This document shows positions 17,570-26,800 of a DNA stretch of 64,000 bases, piece by piece. The position numbers and the translations under genes are program-made. How positions within the stretch are numbered: the first letter of the stretch is position 1; every line of letters starts with the position of its first letter. The notes under the pieces were generated by a model, which saw nothing but the letters and a program-made list of their open reading frames with translations, ran no database searches and was not told where the DNA came from. This stretch comes from Gemmata massiliana (lineage in GTDB: Bacteria; Planctomycetota; Planctomycetia; Gemmatales; Gemmataceae), in contig NZ_LR593886.1 of the NCBI RefSeq assembly GCF_901538265.1, positions 3,989,738 through 4,053,737 of the forward strand. The letters are read 5' to 3'.

Positions 17570-17952
17570 CACTCGCGCCCCGCGTCCGTGATCTCGACGC
17601 CGGACCAATGCGAGCGAGTTCCGGTCAAGCACGTCACCAAGCCGCGCTCACCAAGTCGCAAACACGAGCGGCTCAGCGTGGCCATCGTCTTGCTGTACAC
17701 CGCCTCCCCGATCGCTTGACGGGAGAAGTTTTGAGAGCCGAGGTCTTTGATCCCGCCGTCGTCTTCGGGGCCGATCGTTAGTGACGGGAAGCCCATCGCG
17801 CTCGGCAGAACTTCGCCGGCCTTATAGCGCCGAATGGGCCTCACCGGCTTCCACTTGAAGTACCCTTCCAAGATGTCCGCGTAGTACAGGCGCGGGTACT
17901 TCCCCGCTTCAGTGAGGATGTACCGCTGCAACGGCGAGAGCCCGCGACCCAT
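17536..17952 (-). CDS. Hypothetical protein with winged-helix-like C-terminus
   Basis: A 138-residue protein. The N-terminus (LSPLQRYILTEAGKYPRLYYADILEGYF) and C-terminus (LSRSCLRLGERGLVTC...VEITDAGREWL) look like a DNA-binding winged-helix layout. Similar proteins occur in planctomycete plasmid or phage-like regions, but no named family was recognised. It is the last gene of a leftward set starting at 18698. The inverted repeat spans its stop codon. Confidence 0.6.
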   Translation of the reverse strand: MGRGLSPLQRYILTEAGKYPRLYYADILEGYFKWKPVRPIRRYKAGEVLPSAMGFPSLTIGPEDDGGIKDLGSQNFSRQAIGEAVYSKTMATLSRSCLRLGERGLVTCLTGTRSHWSGVEITDAGREWLSVNSSATLR

Positions 17953-17994
17953 TACTTCTTCCCTTTCGGCTTCTTCGTGATTAGGAACAAACCC

Positions 17995-18450
17995 TCAGGC
18001 GGTGTGCCAGACCTCCATCGCACCTTGTAGGAAACCCATGACGTAATCTTTTCTGGTCGCGTCGTTAAAAAGGCCATGTCCTTGCCCGTCGGCAACCTCG
18101 GGATCGAGTTGCCCCTGGTCGTCAAAATCTTCCTCGAGAACCCCATAGGTCTCAGCAACACAGCCCTTACCGGCGATCCGAGCGAGTAGCCTCCACGCAT
18201 CGAGGGTTACTGGAAACGGCAACAGCTTAACAAAATCTGCCGCATCACCAGTGCCAGGCTCGCGGCCACCGCTCGCCTGAACAGCCGCAGCGAGCCGATC
18301 TAAAAAAACGCGGTTCTGAAGATCCGAGGCCCACTTCGTTCCTCGTTCGACTCCCATGTATCGCGGGAACAGGGCAATCTCATCCTCGAGGGTTTGCTTG
18401 AGCGCCTCAGTGTTGGCATTGCGAATCCGTTCATCTTCTTCAGGAGTCAT
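17995..18450 (-). CDS. Hypothetical protein of the mobile block
   Basis: A 151-residue acidic protein (MTPEEDERIRNANTEALKQT... MGFLQGAMEVWHTA), mostly helical and of unknown family. Its ATG overlaps the stop of the upstream gene (18447-18450, ATGA), which indicates translational coupling with the RHH-like gene. Confidence 0.6.
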   Translation of the reverse strand: MTPEEDERIRNANTEALKQTLEDEIALFPRYMGVERGTKWASDLQNRVFLDRLAAAVQASGGREPGTGDAADFVKLLPFPVTLDAWRLLARIAGKGCVAETYGVLEEDFDDQGQLDPEVADGQGHGLFNDATRKDYVMGFLQGAMEVWHTA

Positions 18451-18698
18451 TTCTTCCCCTTCGGCTTCTTCGGCGCCGGTTTCTCGGTTGCCGGTTCGGG
18501 TGGTGCAATCGGCGGGAGCGGCGGTGCCGTTGGTTTGAATGCGGGTGGCGGGTTGTCTAAATGACGCCCAAGCGCCATCTCAAGGTGCTCTCGTACTGAC
18601 TCTCCTCGCGATTTGCAGAACTCGCGGAACCGGTCGGCTAAATCGGCTGCGATTTCGTAGTTGAATTGCTTCGCGCCCTTTACATCTCGCCTAGCCAT
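18447..18698 (-). CDS. Ribbon-helix-helix-like small regulator
   Basis: An 83-residue protein. The basic start MARRDVKGAKQFNYEIAADL suggests a strand, and ADRFREFCKSRGESVREHLEMAL suggests a helix pair as in MetJ/Arc or CopG-type DNA-binding proteins. A proline-rich spacer and a KKPKGKK tail follow. It starts 60 bases from two TTCACTAGTGAA operators in the divergent promoter region, so self-regulation and control of the rightward genes is a good working idea. Confidence 0.55.
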   Translation of the reverse strand: MARRDVKGAKQFNYEIAADLADRFREFCKSRGESVREHLEMALGRHLDNPPPAFKPTAPPLPPIAPPEPATEKPAPKKPKGKK

Positions 18699-18758
18699 TT
18701 AGCACCCTCAAAGCCCCTCCGAATTTCCTACCCCACTATATCGGCCACCCCCGAATAG

Positions 18759-18819
18759 TTCACTAGTGAATTTCTATTGACAGTTCACTAGTGAATAACT
18801 AGATTCATTTCACGGTGAA
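18759..18819 (+). promoter_or_regulatory. Operator-promoter region with two TTCACTAGTGAA palindromes
   Basis: TTCACTAGTGAA occurs at 18759-18770 and 18784-18795 (25 bases start to start). A sigma-70-type promoter reads rightward: TTGACA at 18777-18782, 17-base spacer, TAGATT at 18800-18805. The second operator lies within the spacer, so a bound repressor would block polymerase. A related palindrome with a shorter centre (TTCACGGTGAA) is at 18809-18819. It lies between divergent operons. Confidence 0.75.
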
Positions 18820-18855
18820 CGGTTGGTAGCGGATACCACGAACGGGAGGGTTGCA

Positions 18856-19077
18856 ATGAGCCGGTTTAGCAAGCTGCGGGAACTGGTTACGCGGGCACGG
18901 AGCCTGGAAGCCGAGGCCCGGAGGATGGCGTCGAACAGCCCGGAGCGGGTCGAGCGGTTGATCGCGGCGGAGGAGCACCGGGCGCAGGCCGAATGGCTCG
19001 CCGATCGGATCGATGACGACGAGTACAACGCCCGGCTCGTTGAGTGCCTGGACGCGAGGGCGTTCCCGGTGACGTGA
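18856..19077 (+). CDS. Small helical hypothetical protein of the mobile block
   Basis: A 73-residue charged helical protein (SKLRELVTRARSLEAEARRM; ERVERLIAAEEHRAQAEWLA) with coiled-coil character. The ATG at 18856 has GGGAGGG upstream. It is the first gene downstream of the promoter at 18777-18805 and its operators. Function unknown. Confidence 0.6.
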   Translation: MSRFSKLRELVTRARSLEAEARRMASNSPERVERLIAAEEHRAQAEWLADRIDDDEYNARLVECLDARAFPVT

Positions 19078-19153
19078 AGAAACGACGCGGCCCGGCAGTG
19101 AGCACCACCTCCCAGCCGGGCCACTTCCCAACCACCATTACGAGGACCATTCG

Positions 19154-19402
19154 ATGGCTACGAAACGAAAGACAAAGGCGAAGAAGACCTTTACCGCGCT
19201 CGTCACCAAACGGGAAAGCGCGCCCCCGCGACGCGCGCTGATCAAGTGGGCCGAAGCGGTCGAACTGCTCAACGAGTTCGAGGACCAGATCTACGCGCGC
19301 ATCAACGACGACGTCTTCGAGGAGACCTGCGTCAGCGACTTACAGCACGCCATTATGAACCTCCGCTGCGAACTGTTCTCCGCCCAACCGCAAGAGTGGT
19401 AG
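19154..19402 (+). CDS. Small hypothetical protein of the mobile block
   Basis: An 82-residue protein with a lysine-rich N-terminus (MATKRKTKAKKTFTALV) and an acidic helical C-terminus (WAEAVELLNEFEDQIYARI). No family recognised. It lies in a rightward series of short genes with similar spacing, as in plasmid or phage early regions. Confidence 0.55.
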   Translation: MATKRKTKAKKTFTALVTKRESAPPRRALIKWAEAVELLNEFEDQIYARINDDVFEETCVSDLQHAIMNLRCELFSAQPQEW

Positions 19403-19475
19403 GCCTGTCCGCCCCAGATTCATTCCCGCTCGGCGTTGGGCGGGTTCCATTTCACTGATTATGAGGGTACTTCAG

Positions 19476-19874
19476 ATGAGCACACTCCCCTGGAACGCTT
19501 ACGACTACATGGGGCGCACCAAGTTCAACCGGGACCTGTTGGAGTTGGTGAAACTGGCCCAACAACTCCGCGAACGTGTCGCGGCGTTCGTGGAGTACGA
19601 CACGGAATCCGTGACCGAAGACCTGATCGCGCTCGGTATACCGCCCGAAATACTCAACTCGCGCACCACCAAGGCCTTGCTCAACAACGTCGAGGATGTC
19701 GCCCGCGACATCGGTGGGTTCACCTGGGCGCTCGACATGTTCAAGCACAACACGGACATGGACGCGATCCCGATGACCGAGAGTGAACTCGCCGAACCCG
19801 TCCCGGGTGCCACCGGAGAAGCGGGCGACAACGCGGCCCCGTGCGCCGTAGTGGGCGGAAAGGCGGGTGCATGA
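19476..19874 (+). CDS. Hypothetical protein of the mobile block
   Basis: A 132-residue protein. NAYDYMGRTKFNRDLLELVK and LRERVAAFVEYDTESVTED suggest helices, and the tail is acidic and low in complexity. The ATG at 19476 follows GAGGG. Its stop overlaps the next start (ATGA at 19871-19874), so the two are probably made together. Residues such as DIGGFTWALDMFKHN resemble GFEWACRAFLATL in the next gene, hinting at an ancient duplication. Confidence 0.55.
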   Translation: MSTLPWNAYDYMGRTKFNRDLLELVKLAQQLRERVAAFVEYDTESVTEDLIALGIPPEILNSRTTKALLNNVEDVARDIGGFTWALDMFKHNTDMDAIPMTESELAEPVPGATGEAGDNAAPCAVVGGKAGA

Positions 19875-20257
19875 TGGCACGGGTACATACGGACCTGGAG
19901 GTGGCCCGGCTGCTCCTACACCGGAAGCGGTACGTGATCGTTGGGGAGTCGAACTTCACCCGCGACGCGGTCCGGATCCAGGAGACCCTGCGGCACCTGA
20001 TCCGGCTCCTGCGGGCGTTCCAGCCGTACAACGCGCAGGTGATCCGGGATGCGTGGGACGCGGCTCGGCTGCCCCCGGTAGCGAGCGACGACTACGACGC
20101 CAAGACGTACCTCGATGCGGCAGACGAGCTCCCGCGTGAGGCCGCCGGGTTCGAGTGGGCGTGCCGCGCGTTCCTTGCGACACTCGACACCGAGGTACTC
20201 GACAACGGAAGGCGCCGAACCCGAAGGAGGAGCCGAGCCGACCGAAGTAATCGGTAA
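19871..20257 (+). CDS. Hypothetical protein of the mobile block, paralogue-like partner
   Basis: A ~128-residue protein (MMARVHTDLEVARLLLHRKR...) starting in the stop codon of the preceding gene. Its middle (AVRIQETLRHLIRLLRAFQP; EAAGFEWACRAFLATL) parallels the upstream protein. The C-terminus is arginine-rich (RRRTRRRSRADRSNR) and may bind nucleic acid or be an artefact of a lost stop. No family recognised. Confidence 0.5.
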   Translation: MMARVHTDLEVARLLLHRKRYVIVGESNFTRDAVRIQETLRHLIRLLRAFQPYNAQVIRDAWDAARLPPVASDDYDAKTYLDAADELPREAAGFEWACRAFLATLDTEVLDNGRRRTRRRSRADRSNR

Positions 20258-20264
20258 ACCGTCT

Positions 20265-20309
20265 GGCGCGCCAGGGGTAGGCACCAACCACCCGAACCCC
20301 TGGCGCGCC
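20265..20309. terminator. Inverted repeat after the small-gene operon
   Basis: Arms GGCGCGCCAGGGGT and ACCCCTGGCGCGCC (14 bases, perfect) surround a 17-base loop. There is no T-run, so it may be a terminator-like structure, a transcript stabiliser or a protein site. It lies between the short genes and the P63C gene. Confidence 0.55.
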
Positions 20310-20390
20310 GTCCCATTGTGGTTGGGCGCCGCGCCGCATTTCTTCGCGCAAGTCCCAGCCACCGCCGGCCGTGTACGCACCGAGGCGGTT

Positions 20391-20996
20391 ATGAAGACCT
20401 TCCGTGTCAAAGGCAGCGAGTTGCCCAAGGCGACGCACATGGGTGAACTGCCCATCCTGAACCTCAGCATCCCGTGCGCGGTTCTGGATGACGGTAAAAG
20501 GGTGCTCAGCGATCAAGGTTTAAGGCGGGCGCTGGGGTACGCAAGCAAGCGACCAGAAGCAAAAATCACCGGGGAAAATAACTCCCCCAAAATGCCCGTT
20601 TTCGTAGCCTCAAACAACCTGAAACCCTTCATTTCCAAGGAGTTTCAATACTCCCCCATTTTGTACGAGTCGGTGAAGGGGAATGCCGTCACCGGATTCG
20701 ACGCAAATGTGCTTCCAGACATCTGCCAGATCTATTTGGCTGCGCGCCGCGCCGGTAAGCTCCACAAGTCCCAGGAGCGCATCGCCGAAACCTGTGAGAT
20801 CATCCTCGGCGCTCTGGCGAAGACCGGGATCACCGCCTTGATCGACGAAGCGACCGGCTACCAGGCCGATCGCGGGCGCGACGCGCTCCAGCGGCTCTTC
20901 AACCGCTACCTGCGCGAGAGCTTCGCAGCGTGGTCGATGACGTTCTACCCGGACTTCTACCAGCGACTGTTCGCGCTGCGCGGGTGGGCGTTGTGA
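20391..20996 (+). CDS. P63C domain protein, apparently C-terminally truncated
   Basis: A 201-residue protein. LNLSIPCAVLDDGKRVLSDQ, FQYSPILYESVKGNAVTGFD and LPDICQIYLAARRAGKLHKSQ match the P63C family found in phages, plasmids and islands. The family normally continues past the FYxxxFxLRGW motif with another ~70 residues. Here it ends at FYQRLFALRGWAL, so the tail is lost. The function of P63C proteins is not established. Confidence 0.7.
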   Translation: MKTFRVKGSELPKATHMGELPILNLSIPCAVLDDGKRVLSDQGLRRALGYASKRPEAKITGENNSPKMPVFVASNNLKPFISKEFQYSPILYESVKGNAVTGFDANVLPDICQIYLAARRAGKLHKSQERIAETCEIILGALAKTGITALIDEATGYQADRGRDALQRLFNRYLRESFAAWSMTFYPDFYQRLFALRGWAL

Positions 20997-21011
20997 GTTG
21001 GTGTGTCGAAC

Positions 21012-21245
21012 CTACTGTTCCGGCTTTTGCTCCGGCTTCTTCTTCACTTCGGCAAGCTCCAGGGCCAGAGCCGTCTTCGCCCACGAGTCGCGTTCCGCCT
21101 TCAGCGCCGCCAGCCGCTTCGCGGAGTCGGCGAGCTTCTTCCTCAGTTCCGGTGGGAGTTTCTTCTTCGCTAGTTTCGCTTCCAGTTCCGCGACCCGCTT
21201 CTCGACTTCCGCGACCGGTGGCCTCGAGTCGTCACCCGTGCTCAT
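21012..21245 (-). CDS. Short coiled-coil protein
   Basis: A 77-residue protein with continuous heptad-like charge (AEVEKRVAELEAKLAKKKL; LKAERDSWAKTALALELAEV) and a KKPEQKPEQ tail. It converges on the truncated P63C gene, 15 bases apart, and probably lies at a rearrangement border. Function unknown. Confidence 0.6.
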   Translation of the reverse strand: MSTGDDSRPPVAEVEKRVAELEAKLAKKKLPPELRKKLADSAKRLAALKAERDSWAKTALALELAEVKKKPEQKPEQ

Positions 21246-21591
21246 AGGGATGGTCCTCGTGTTCCTGGGCTAGATGATCCCTGGAGTATGCGCGCGACCG
21301 TGAATTTGGTCAAGAAATGCGCTCATATGCCATTGCCAGACTCGGTCGAGCGGGACTCACCAGTGCGTTGCTCCTGCCAGAGTTGAACGGAACAGCCTGA
21401 AGACCGTAAGCACGAGATCCGTGCAGTCCGGAATCATGCGCACATGCGGTAAATCACAAAAAGATGCGCAGGAAACAACAAATTCGGTGGCTGAGGCAGA
21501 AGCCTTGCGAGAAAGCGGAGCGCTCTTGAGGTTAACTCGAGCCGCGGTACCGGCGCCGCGCATCCCGAATCTGTTGACCAAGGAGCCCGAG
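21246..21591. other. Gap upstream of the tyrosine recombinase
   Basis: About 346 bases. An open frame extends the recombinase upstream to about 21421, but it lacks family features. The recombinase promoter presumably lies here; no operator or att core could be defined. Confidence 0.4.
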
Positions 21592-22803
21592 ATGGGTCGC
21601 GTATTTCAGCCCCAGTATTGGAAGAACATGCCCGATGGCTCGCGCGCCAAAGTGAAAACGAAGGCGTGGTACGCTGAGTGGCAGGTCGCGGGCGAGACCA
21701 AGCGTAAGAAGATCGGCCCGCGGGCAATTGCCAATGCCGCACTCGCAAAATTCGAGGACTCGGAGGCCCGGCGGCGCGCGGGGCTCCCGGATCTCAATGC
21801 CGAAGCGCGATTGCTCGCGGCGCCTCTTGCGGATCTCGCGACGGAATACCTCGAGGTGCTCGCGGCGCGCGACACATGCGACGAGTACCGTAAGACAACT
21901 AGCGCTCAGATCACGCGCATGCTGTCCGAATGCAGGTGGCGAGTCTGGACCGATATCGAGCCGAACGGATTCGTTCGCTTTTTGGGGCGACTCCGGGACA
22001 CACCGCGGGTGAAAAAAGCCACGGGCGCGGCCAAGGGGAAACGCGCCCCTCGCGCGACAGACAAGGTGCTCGCCGACGGGTGCGGTCCGGCGACTCTCAA
22101 CAGTTACATGAGAGCCGCGAAGGCGTTCGCGCGGTGGCTCGCAGATCGGTTCCATACCACATCACCGCTGCGCACGTTGAAGCCGTACCCCGAGGCTGTG
22201 GACGTGAGGCGCTCGAACCGCATCCTCACCGACGACGAATTGGGCAAACTCCTCATCGCGACTGGGGCCGCAACCCGAAAAGGTACGGCCACGGTTTGGG
22301 GCAAAGATCGGGCGATGCTGTACCGCATTGCGGCGTATTCCGGGTTACGTGCCGGCGAATTATCCGTCCTCACGCCCCTCCACTTCACCCTCGATGCCGA
22401 GCCGCCCGTGATTACAGTTCAGGCCGCGGACGCGAAGAACAAGCGCACGGAACCCATTCCGCTTCCACAACATGTGGTCGAACTGCTGCGCCCGTGGCTC
22501 GCCGGGCGCGGGCCGAAAGAGAAGTTGTTTCCCGGCAATTGGGCACAGTGCCGCAAACAGTGCCAGTGGCTCGCCGCGGACCTCAAGCGCGCCGGCGTGG
22601 ACGCGACCAACGACAAGGGGCAGCCCGTGACGTTCCATTCACTCAAGCGCCGGTTCGTAGTGCGGCTCATCCAAGCGGGCGCGAAGATCCATGAAGTGCG
22701 CCGAATGGCTCGTCACGCCGACATTTCCACCACGTTAAAGCACTATGCGGAAGATAATCTGAAGGAACTCGGAGCACTGGCAAACCGGCTTGCACTGGTT
22801 TAA
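21592..22803 (+). CDS. Tyrosine recombinase / integrase
   Basis: A 403-residue site-specific recombinase. The N-terminal part (MGRVFQPQYWKNMPDGSRAK) is an arm-binding-like domain, followed by a SAM-like core-binding domain. The catalytic domain has Arg in YSGLRAGE (~251), His and Arg in FHSLKRR (~349-352), His in ARHADIS (~374) and Tyr in LKHYAE (~385). The set R-H-R-H-Y is complete. AGGAG is 8 bases before the ATG. It lies at the end of the small-gene block and is its likely mobility gene. Confidence 0.85.
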   Translation: MGRVFQPQYWKNMPDGSRAKVKTKAWYAEWQVAGETKRKKIGPRAIANAALAKFEDSEARRRAGLPDLNAEARLLAAPLADLATEYLEVLAARDTCDEYRKTTSAQITRMLSECRWRVWTDIEPNGFVRFLGRLRDTPRVKKATGAAKGKRAPRATDKVLADGCGPATLNSYMRAAKAFARWLADRFHTTSPLRTLKPYPEAVDVRRSNRILTDDELGKLLIATGAATRKGTATVWGKDRAMLYRIAAYSGLRAGELSVLTPLHFTLDAEPPVITVQAADAKNKRTEPIPLPQHVVELLRPWLAGRGPKEKLFPGNWAQCRKQCQWLAADLKRAGVDATNDKGQPVTFHSLKRRFVVRLIQAGAKIHEVRRMARHADISTTLKHYAEDNLKELGALANRLALV

Positions 22804-22866
22804 TACTGAGCAACGAAAGTAGGGACATAAGCCGTGGCCGGGTGATCTCAACCGCACCCCGAACAT

Positions 22867-23712
22867 TCACCCGCCCACGGCACTCTTCCGCAGCGCGTGA
22901 TTCTTGACCCGGAGCCGCTCGCACACCTTGCACCGGTACTCGCGCCCGTCGGGCAGGTCCGAGCGCCGGCAGAACTCGTCCAGGGGCTTGTTCTCCTCAC
23001 ACTTCACGCACACCTTCTTGCGCACCTTGTCGGCCAACTGGAGCACCACGGCCTCGATCGTTGCGCCCGTCGCGACCCGGCGCCTCCCGTCCCCGTCGAT
23101 GAACGCGCCCGTGTAGCACTTGTCCTCGTTTTCGGCGTCCGGGAACCCAGACAGGTGGACGGTGCCGTCGGCCCCGATCAGGTCGCGCAGGATGAACCAG
23201 TTCTCCTCCGCTGATACTTCACCCGCGTCGACCGACTTGTTCTGGGGCTTCTCGTCCACGGTCGCGAGTTTCAGGGGCGCGTTGAGCGCCGTATCGCGCT
23301 GGGCCGTGAGCCACTCCTGGACGCCGGCCGCGGTCACCTCTTCGCCGTCCTGGGCCTGGAGCACCGCGTACTCACGGATCGACTGCGGCACGCCCGGTTC
23401 GGCGAGCTGGTACAGCGCGGTCGGCGTGAAGTTCAGGATCGTGGAATCGGACAGGTGCCCGAACACGTTGCCGACCGCGACCAGGCGTTGTGCAGTCCGG
23501 GACGAGAGTTGGGCCTCGGCCACGAGCCACGGTTTCCACCGGTCGCGCCCGAGCCGTTTGCGCGCGTCGGCCAGGAGCCGCCCGCTCGCGAGTACCTGGG
23601 ACACCGTGTGCCGGAGCTTGGTGCGCAGGTCCGCGGCCACGCCCCGGAGCCACTGCCGGTCCGCGTCCGTCAGGCGGTCGTAAATCGTGGCCCCCGCGGC
23701 CGTTGCCCCCAT
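22867..23712 (-). CDS. DUF3102-like protein with C-terminal Cys-x2-Cys zinc motif
   Basis: A ~281-residue protein. The N-terminal half (LTDADRQWLRGVAADLRTKL...ASGRLLADARKRLGRDRW... LSSRTAQRLVAVG) matches the helical DUF3102 / phage-type regulator pattern. The C-terminus has CVKCEENKPLDEFCRR and YRCKVCERLRVKNHALRK, two Cys-x2-Cys pairs that suggest a zinc ribbon or HNH-like finger. It is divergent from a type IIG restriction-modification gene across an AT-rich gap of about 120-180 bases, and could control it. That is inference; it may also belong to the upstream mobile block. Confidence 0.65.
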   Translation of the reverse strand: MGATAAGATIYDRLTDADRQWLRGVAADLRTKLRHTVSQVLASGRLLADARKRLGRDRWKPWLVAEAQLSSRTAQRLVAVGNVFGHLSDSTILNFTPTALYQLAEPGVPQSIREYAVLQAQDGEEVTAAGVQEWLTAQRDTALNAPLKLATVDEKPQNKSVDAGEVSAEENWFILRDLIGADGTVHLSGFPDAENEDKCYTGAFIDGDGRRRVATGATIEAVVLQLADKVRKKVCVKCEENKPLDEFCRRSDLPDGREYRCKVCERLRVKNHALRKSAVGG

Positions 23713-23833
23713 CTGATGCGCCCCGTGCGGATGTCGAACACTTGCGCGTTCAGTGTAGCGCCTGTCACAAGCTAGCGCGAGAGCGGGGAGCGTGTTGAAT
23801 GTGTAGGTCCAGGGTGCACGCGCACAGGACGAT

Positions 23834-26800
23834 GTGCAATTTGCAATGTCAATATGTTCAGATAAATTCCTAAATTTTCTCCTTTCAATACCTATGATCG
23901 ACACTTATGATCCATATCCCCTAAACGAAACATTCGGCACGGTCGCCACGACTCTAAATGAGCCGCCCACCGTGCCACGCACACCAAAACACGTCACGCG
24001 TACTACGTCCCGGACCGTTTCAACAACAGGCGATCTGTACTCGCCTTTGCACAACAGTGGAGCGTTCTCCGGGCACTGGCTCGAGAACCGATTAGAACTG
24101 GAACCCGAGTGGCGGGAGTCCGAAACCGATGTCGTCGCCGCTTTCGGTGCGATCGAACAATTGTGGGAACGGCAGCGCGATCTCGTGGCGAAGTACGGTA
24201 ACGAGCAGAGCCTCGAGCACGCGTTCATCCAACCCGTCATGGCCGCCCTGGGTTGGAAGCTCGTCTACCAGACCCACCTCCAACAGCGGGAACCGGATTA
24301 CGCACTGCTTCTCAACGACCTCCATCACCGCAATGCGGTCCACGCCGGTCACATGACCGACGAGTTCTGGCGGTCGGCCGCGCTCGTTGCCGATGCCAAA
24401 AGGTGGGACCTTTCCCTGGACAAGAAGTTCGGGAGCGGGGCGAAGCGGGAATACCCGCCTGAACAAATCGAGTGGTACTTGGACCGCAGTCGGAAACCGT
24501 TTGGGATCCTCACGAACGGGCGGTTGTGGCGTCTGATCCCGCGCGAGCTCGGTTCGCACCAGCGCCGCTTCCAGACCTACTACCAAGTGGACCTCGTAGC
24601 GATTCTCGAAGGATACGCCCAAGGAATGAAACTCGAGGCGCTCGATGATTTTCGACGCTTCTTCTTGCTGTTTGGCCCGGTCGGGTTCGCGGAACGGGAG
24701 GGCCGCAAGCCATTGATCCAAAGAGCAGTCGAGGGCAGTTCCGAGTACCGGATCGGGGTCAGCGAAGGGCTAAAGGACCGGGCATTCGAGGCCCTGCGCC
24801 TCTGCATCGAAGGATTCCTCGCGTGGAAGGGTAACGAACTAGATAGAGCGAAGAACGCCCGAGAATCTGATTTCGAGATCAGCGAGTCCAAACTCTGGGA
24901 TGACGTACACGACCTTTTCGACTTGATCGACTCGGGCGGCCCGCGCTATGGCGTTGCGGCTTATAACGGTGGGCTGTTTGATCCGACCGTGCATCAGTTC
25001 CTAGACGAGAAGAAGTTATCCGATTGGCACTTGGCCCGGGTCGTCGACTGTCTAGGCCGGGCAGTCGACCCGGAGCACGTCGAGCGCGGAGTGTTCCGGG
25101 TCGATTATCGCGACCTGGCCCTCCAGCACTTGGGAGGCATTTACGAAGGATTGCTTGAATTGCACCCCGCGGTCGCGACTGAGAAGATGGTCGTCTGCAG
25201 CCGGCGTAACAAGGGCGTACTCGAGGAGCAGTGCGTGCCCGCTGGAGCGCCGGTACCTGCGGGTTTTACGAGATCGAGGACCGAATACGAACCACGCTCG
25301 ATTTACCTGATCAAAGACAAGGGCGAGCGTCGCGCGTTCGGGAGTTACTACACCCCGGATCACATCGTCGATCATATCGTGCGCCAGACCATCGCACCGC
25401 TTTGTGAGGGCATTACCGAGAAGATCAGGCGGGAAATCGAAGCCGAGGAGAAGGGCGCGGCCAAGCCGGAGAAATTGAGAACCCTGAACGCGGACTTCCC
25501 GAATCGGGCCCTCGCGCTACGAATCGTTGACCCCGCAATGGGCTCGGGCCACTTTTTACTTTCCGCGTGCCAACACCTCGCTGAGCAGATCGCGACCAAC
25601 CCGTTTACGCCGGCCGATCCAGAAGGCATAAGTGGCAACGACTCGCTGTCGTATTGGAAGCGCCAGGTCGTAGAGCACTGTATTTTCGGTGTGGACACGA
25701 ATCCGTTGGCTGTTGATTTGGCAAAATTGGCGCTTTGGCTCGAAACTGTCGTGCGCGATCGGCCGCTCAGTTTCCTGGATCACCACCTCAAATGTGGCGA
25801 CAGTCTCTTGGGAGCGCGCCTGCACCGTCTGAGCGCACTGCACGATATTGAGGGGTTGGTCGCGATCCCTTTTGAGTCGAAATTTGAACGGAAACTCCCA
25901 GGCCTTCTGGAGCCACTCACCGAGATCCGTCGTTTACCTTCTGACTCAGTGAAACAGGTAAAGCGGAAACTCGCCCTCTTGGGGGCTTACCGGGATGTGG
26001 TCGAACCGTTCTGGGACTTGGCGCAACTATGGTGCGCCGACGCATCGGGCGATCATGTAGACTCGGATCATTATCTTGACGTGATTAAGAATCTGGACAA
26101 ACCGTCGAAATTGAAGGGACTCGCCACACGGGACTGGTACTCGCGACCCGTAAGTTTCGCTACCTCCTTGAATTGTTTTCACTGGGATCTGGCGTTTCCC
26201 GAGGTCTTTTGCAAAACGAGTAACTCACGCTCCGACGTCGGTTTTGATGCCGTCATTGGTAACCCGCCCTATGAGGTGCTCTCGGAGAAAGAGTCCGGGA
26301 TGGACACCGGACATCTCAAGACGTTTGTCGAGAATGAACCGACCTACACGCCCGCCCGCCGCGGCAAACAAAACCTCTACAAATTGTTCATCTGTCGGAG
26401 CCTCGACCTCCTACGCGATAAGGGCCGGTTCGGGTTCATAGTGCCGATGGCGGTACTCGGGGACGATCAAGCTGCGGATATACGACGCTATTTGATCCAG
26501 CGCGGGCAGTTCACGGCCGTCGATGCCTTCCCACAAAAGGACAACCCCAAGAAGCGAGTGTTTGTTGATGCCAAACTTTCGACGGGTGTGTTCAGCTATG
26601 TAAAGGTCGCTCAGAAAGTCAGCTACGACATGTTTCCGTCCCGGCTCTGGAGTGCCAACGTTCTGACGGAAAAACCTCTTGGCGAGCTGACCCTGTCTAC
26701 TGCTGATTTATTGCTCTACGATCCGGCCAACTGCACGATCGTCAGCTGCGCACAAGCGGACTGGGATTTGGCCGTACGGATTATGAAATCGGGTCGAATG

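Noticed and set aside
17952-18200. Leftward ORF ending in KKPKGKK
   Set aside because: Lies in the alternative frame of the 17995-18450 gene. The shared KKPKGKK tail with 18447-18698 suggests an old duplicated gene end, but not a whole gene.
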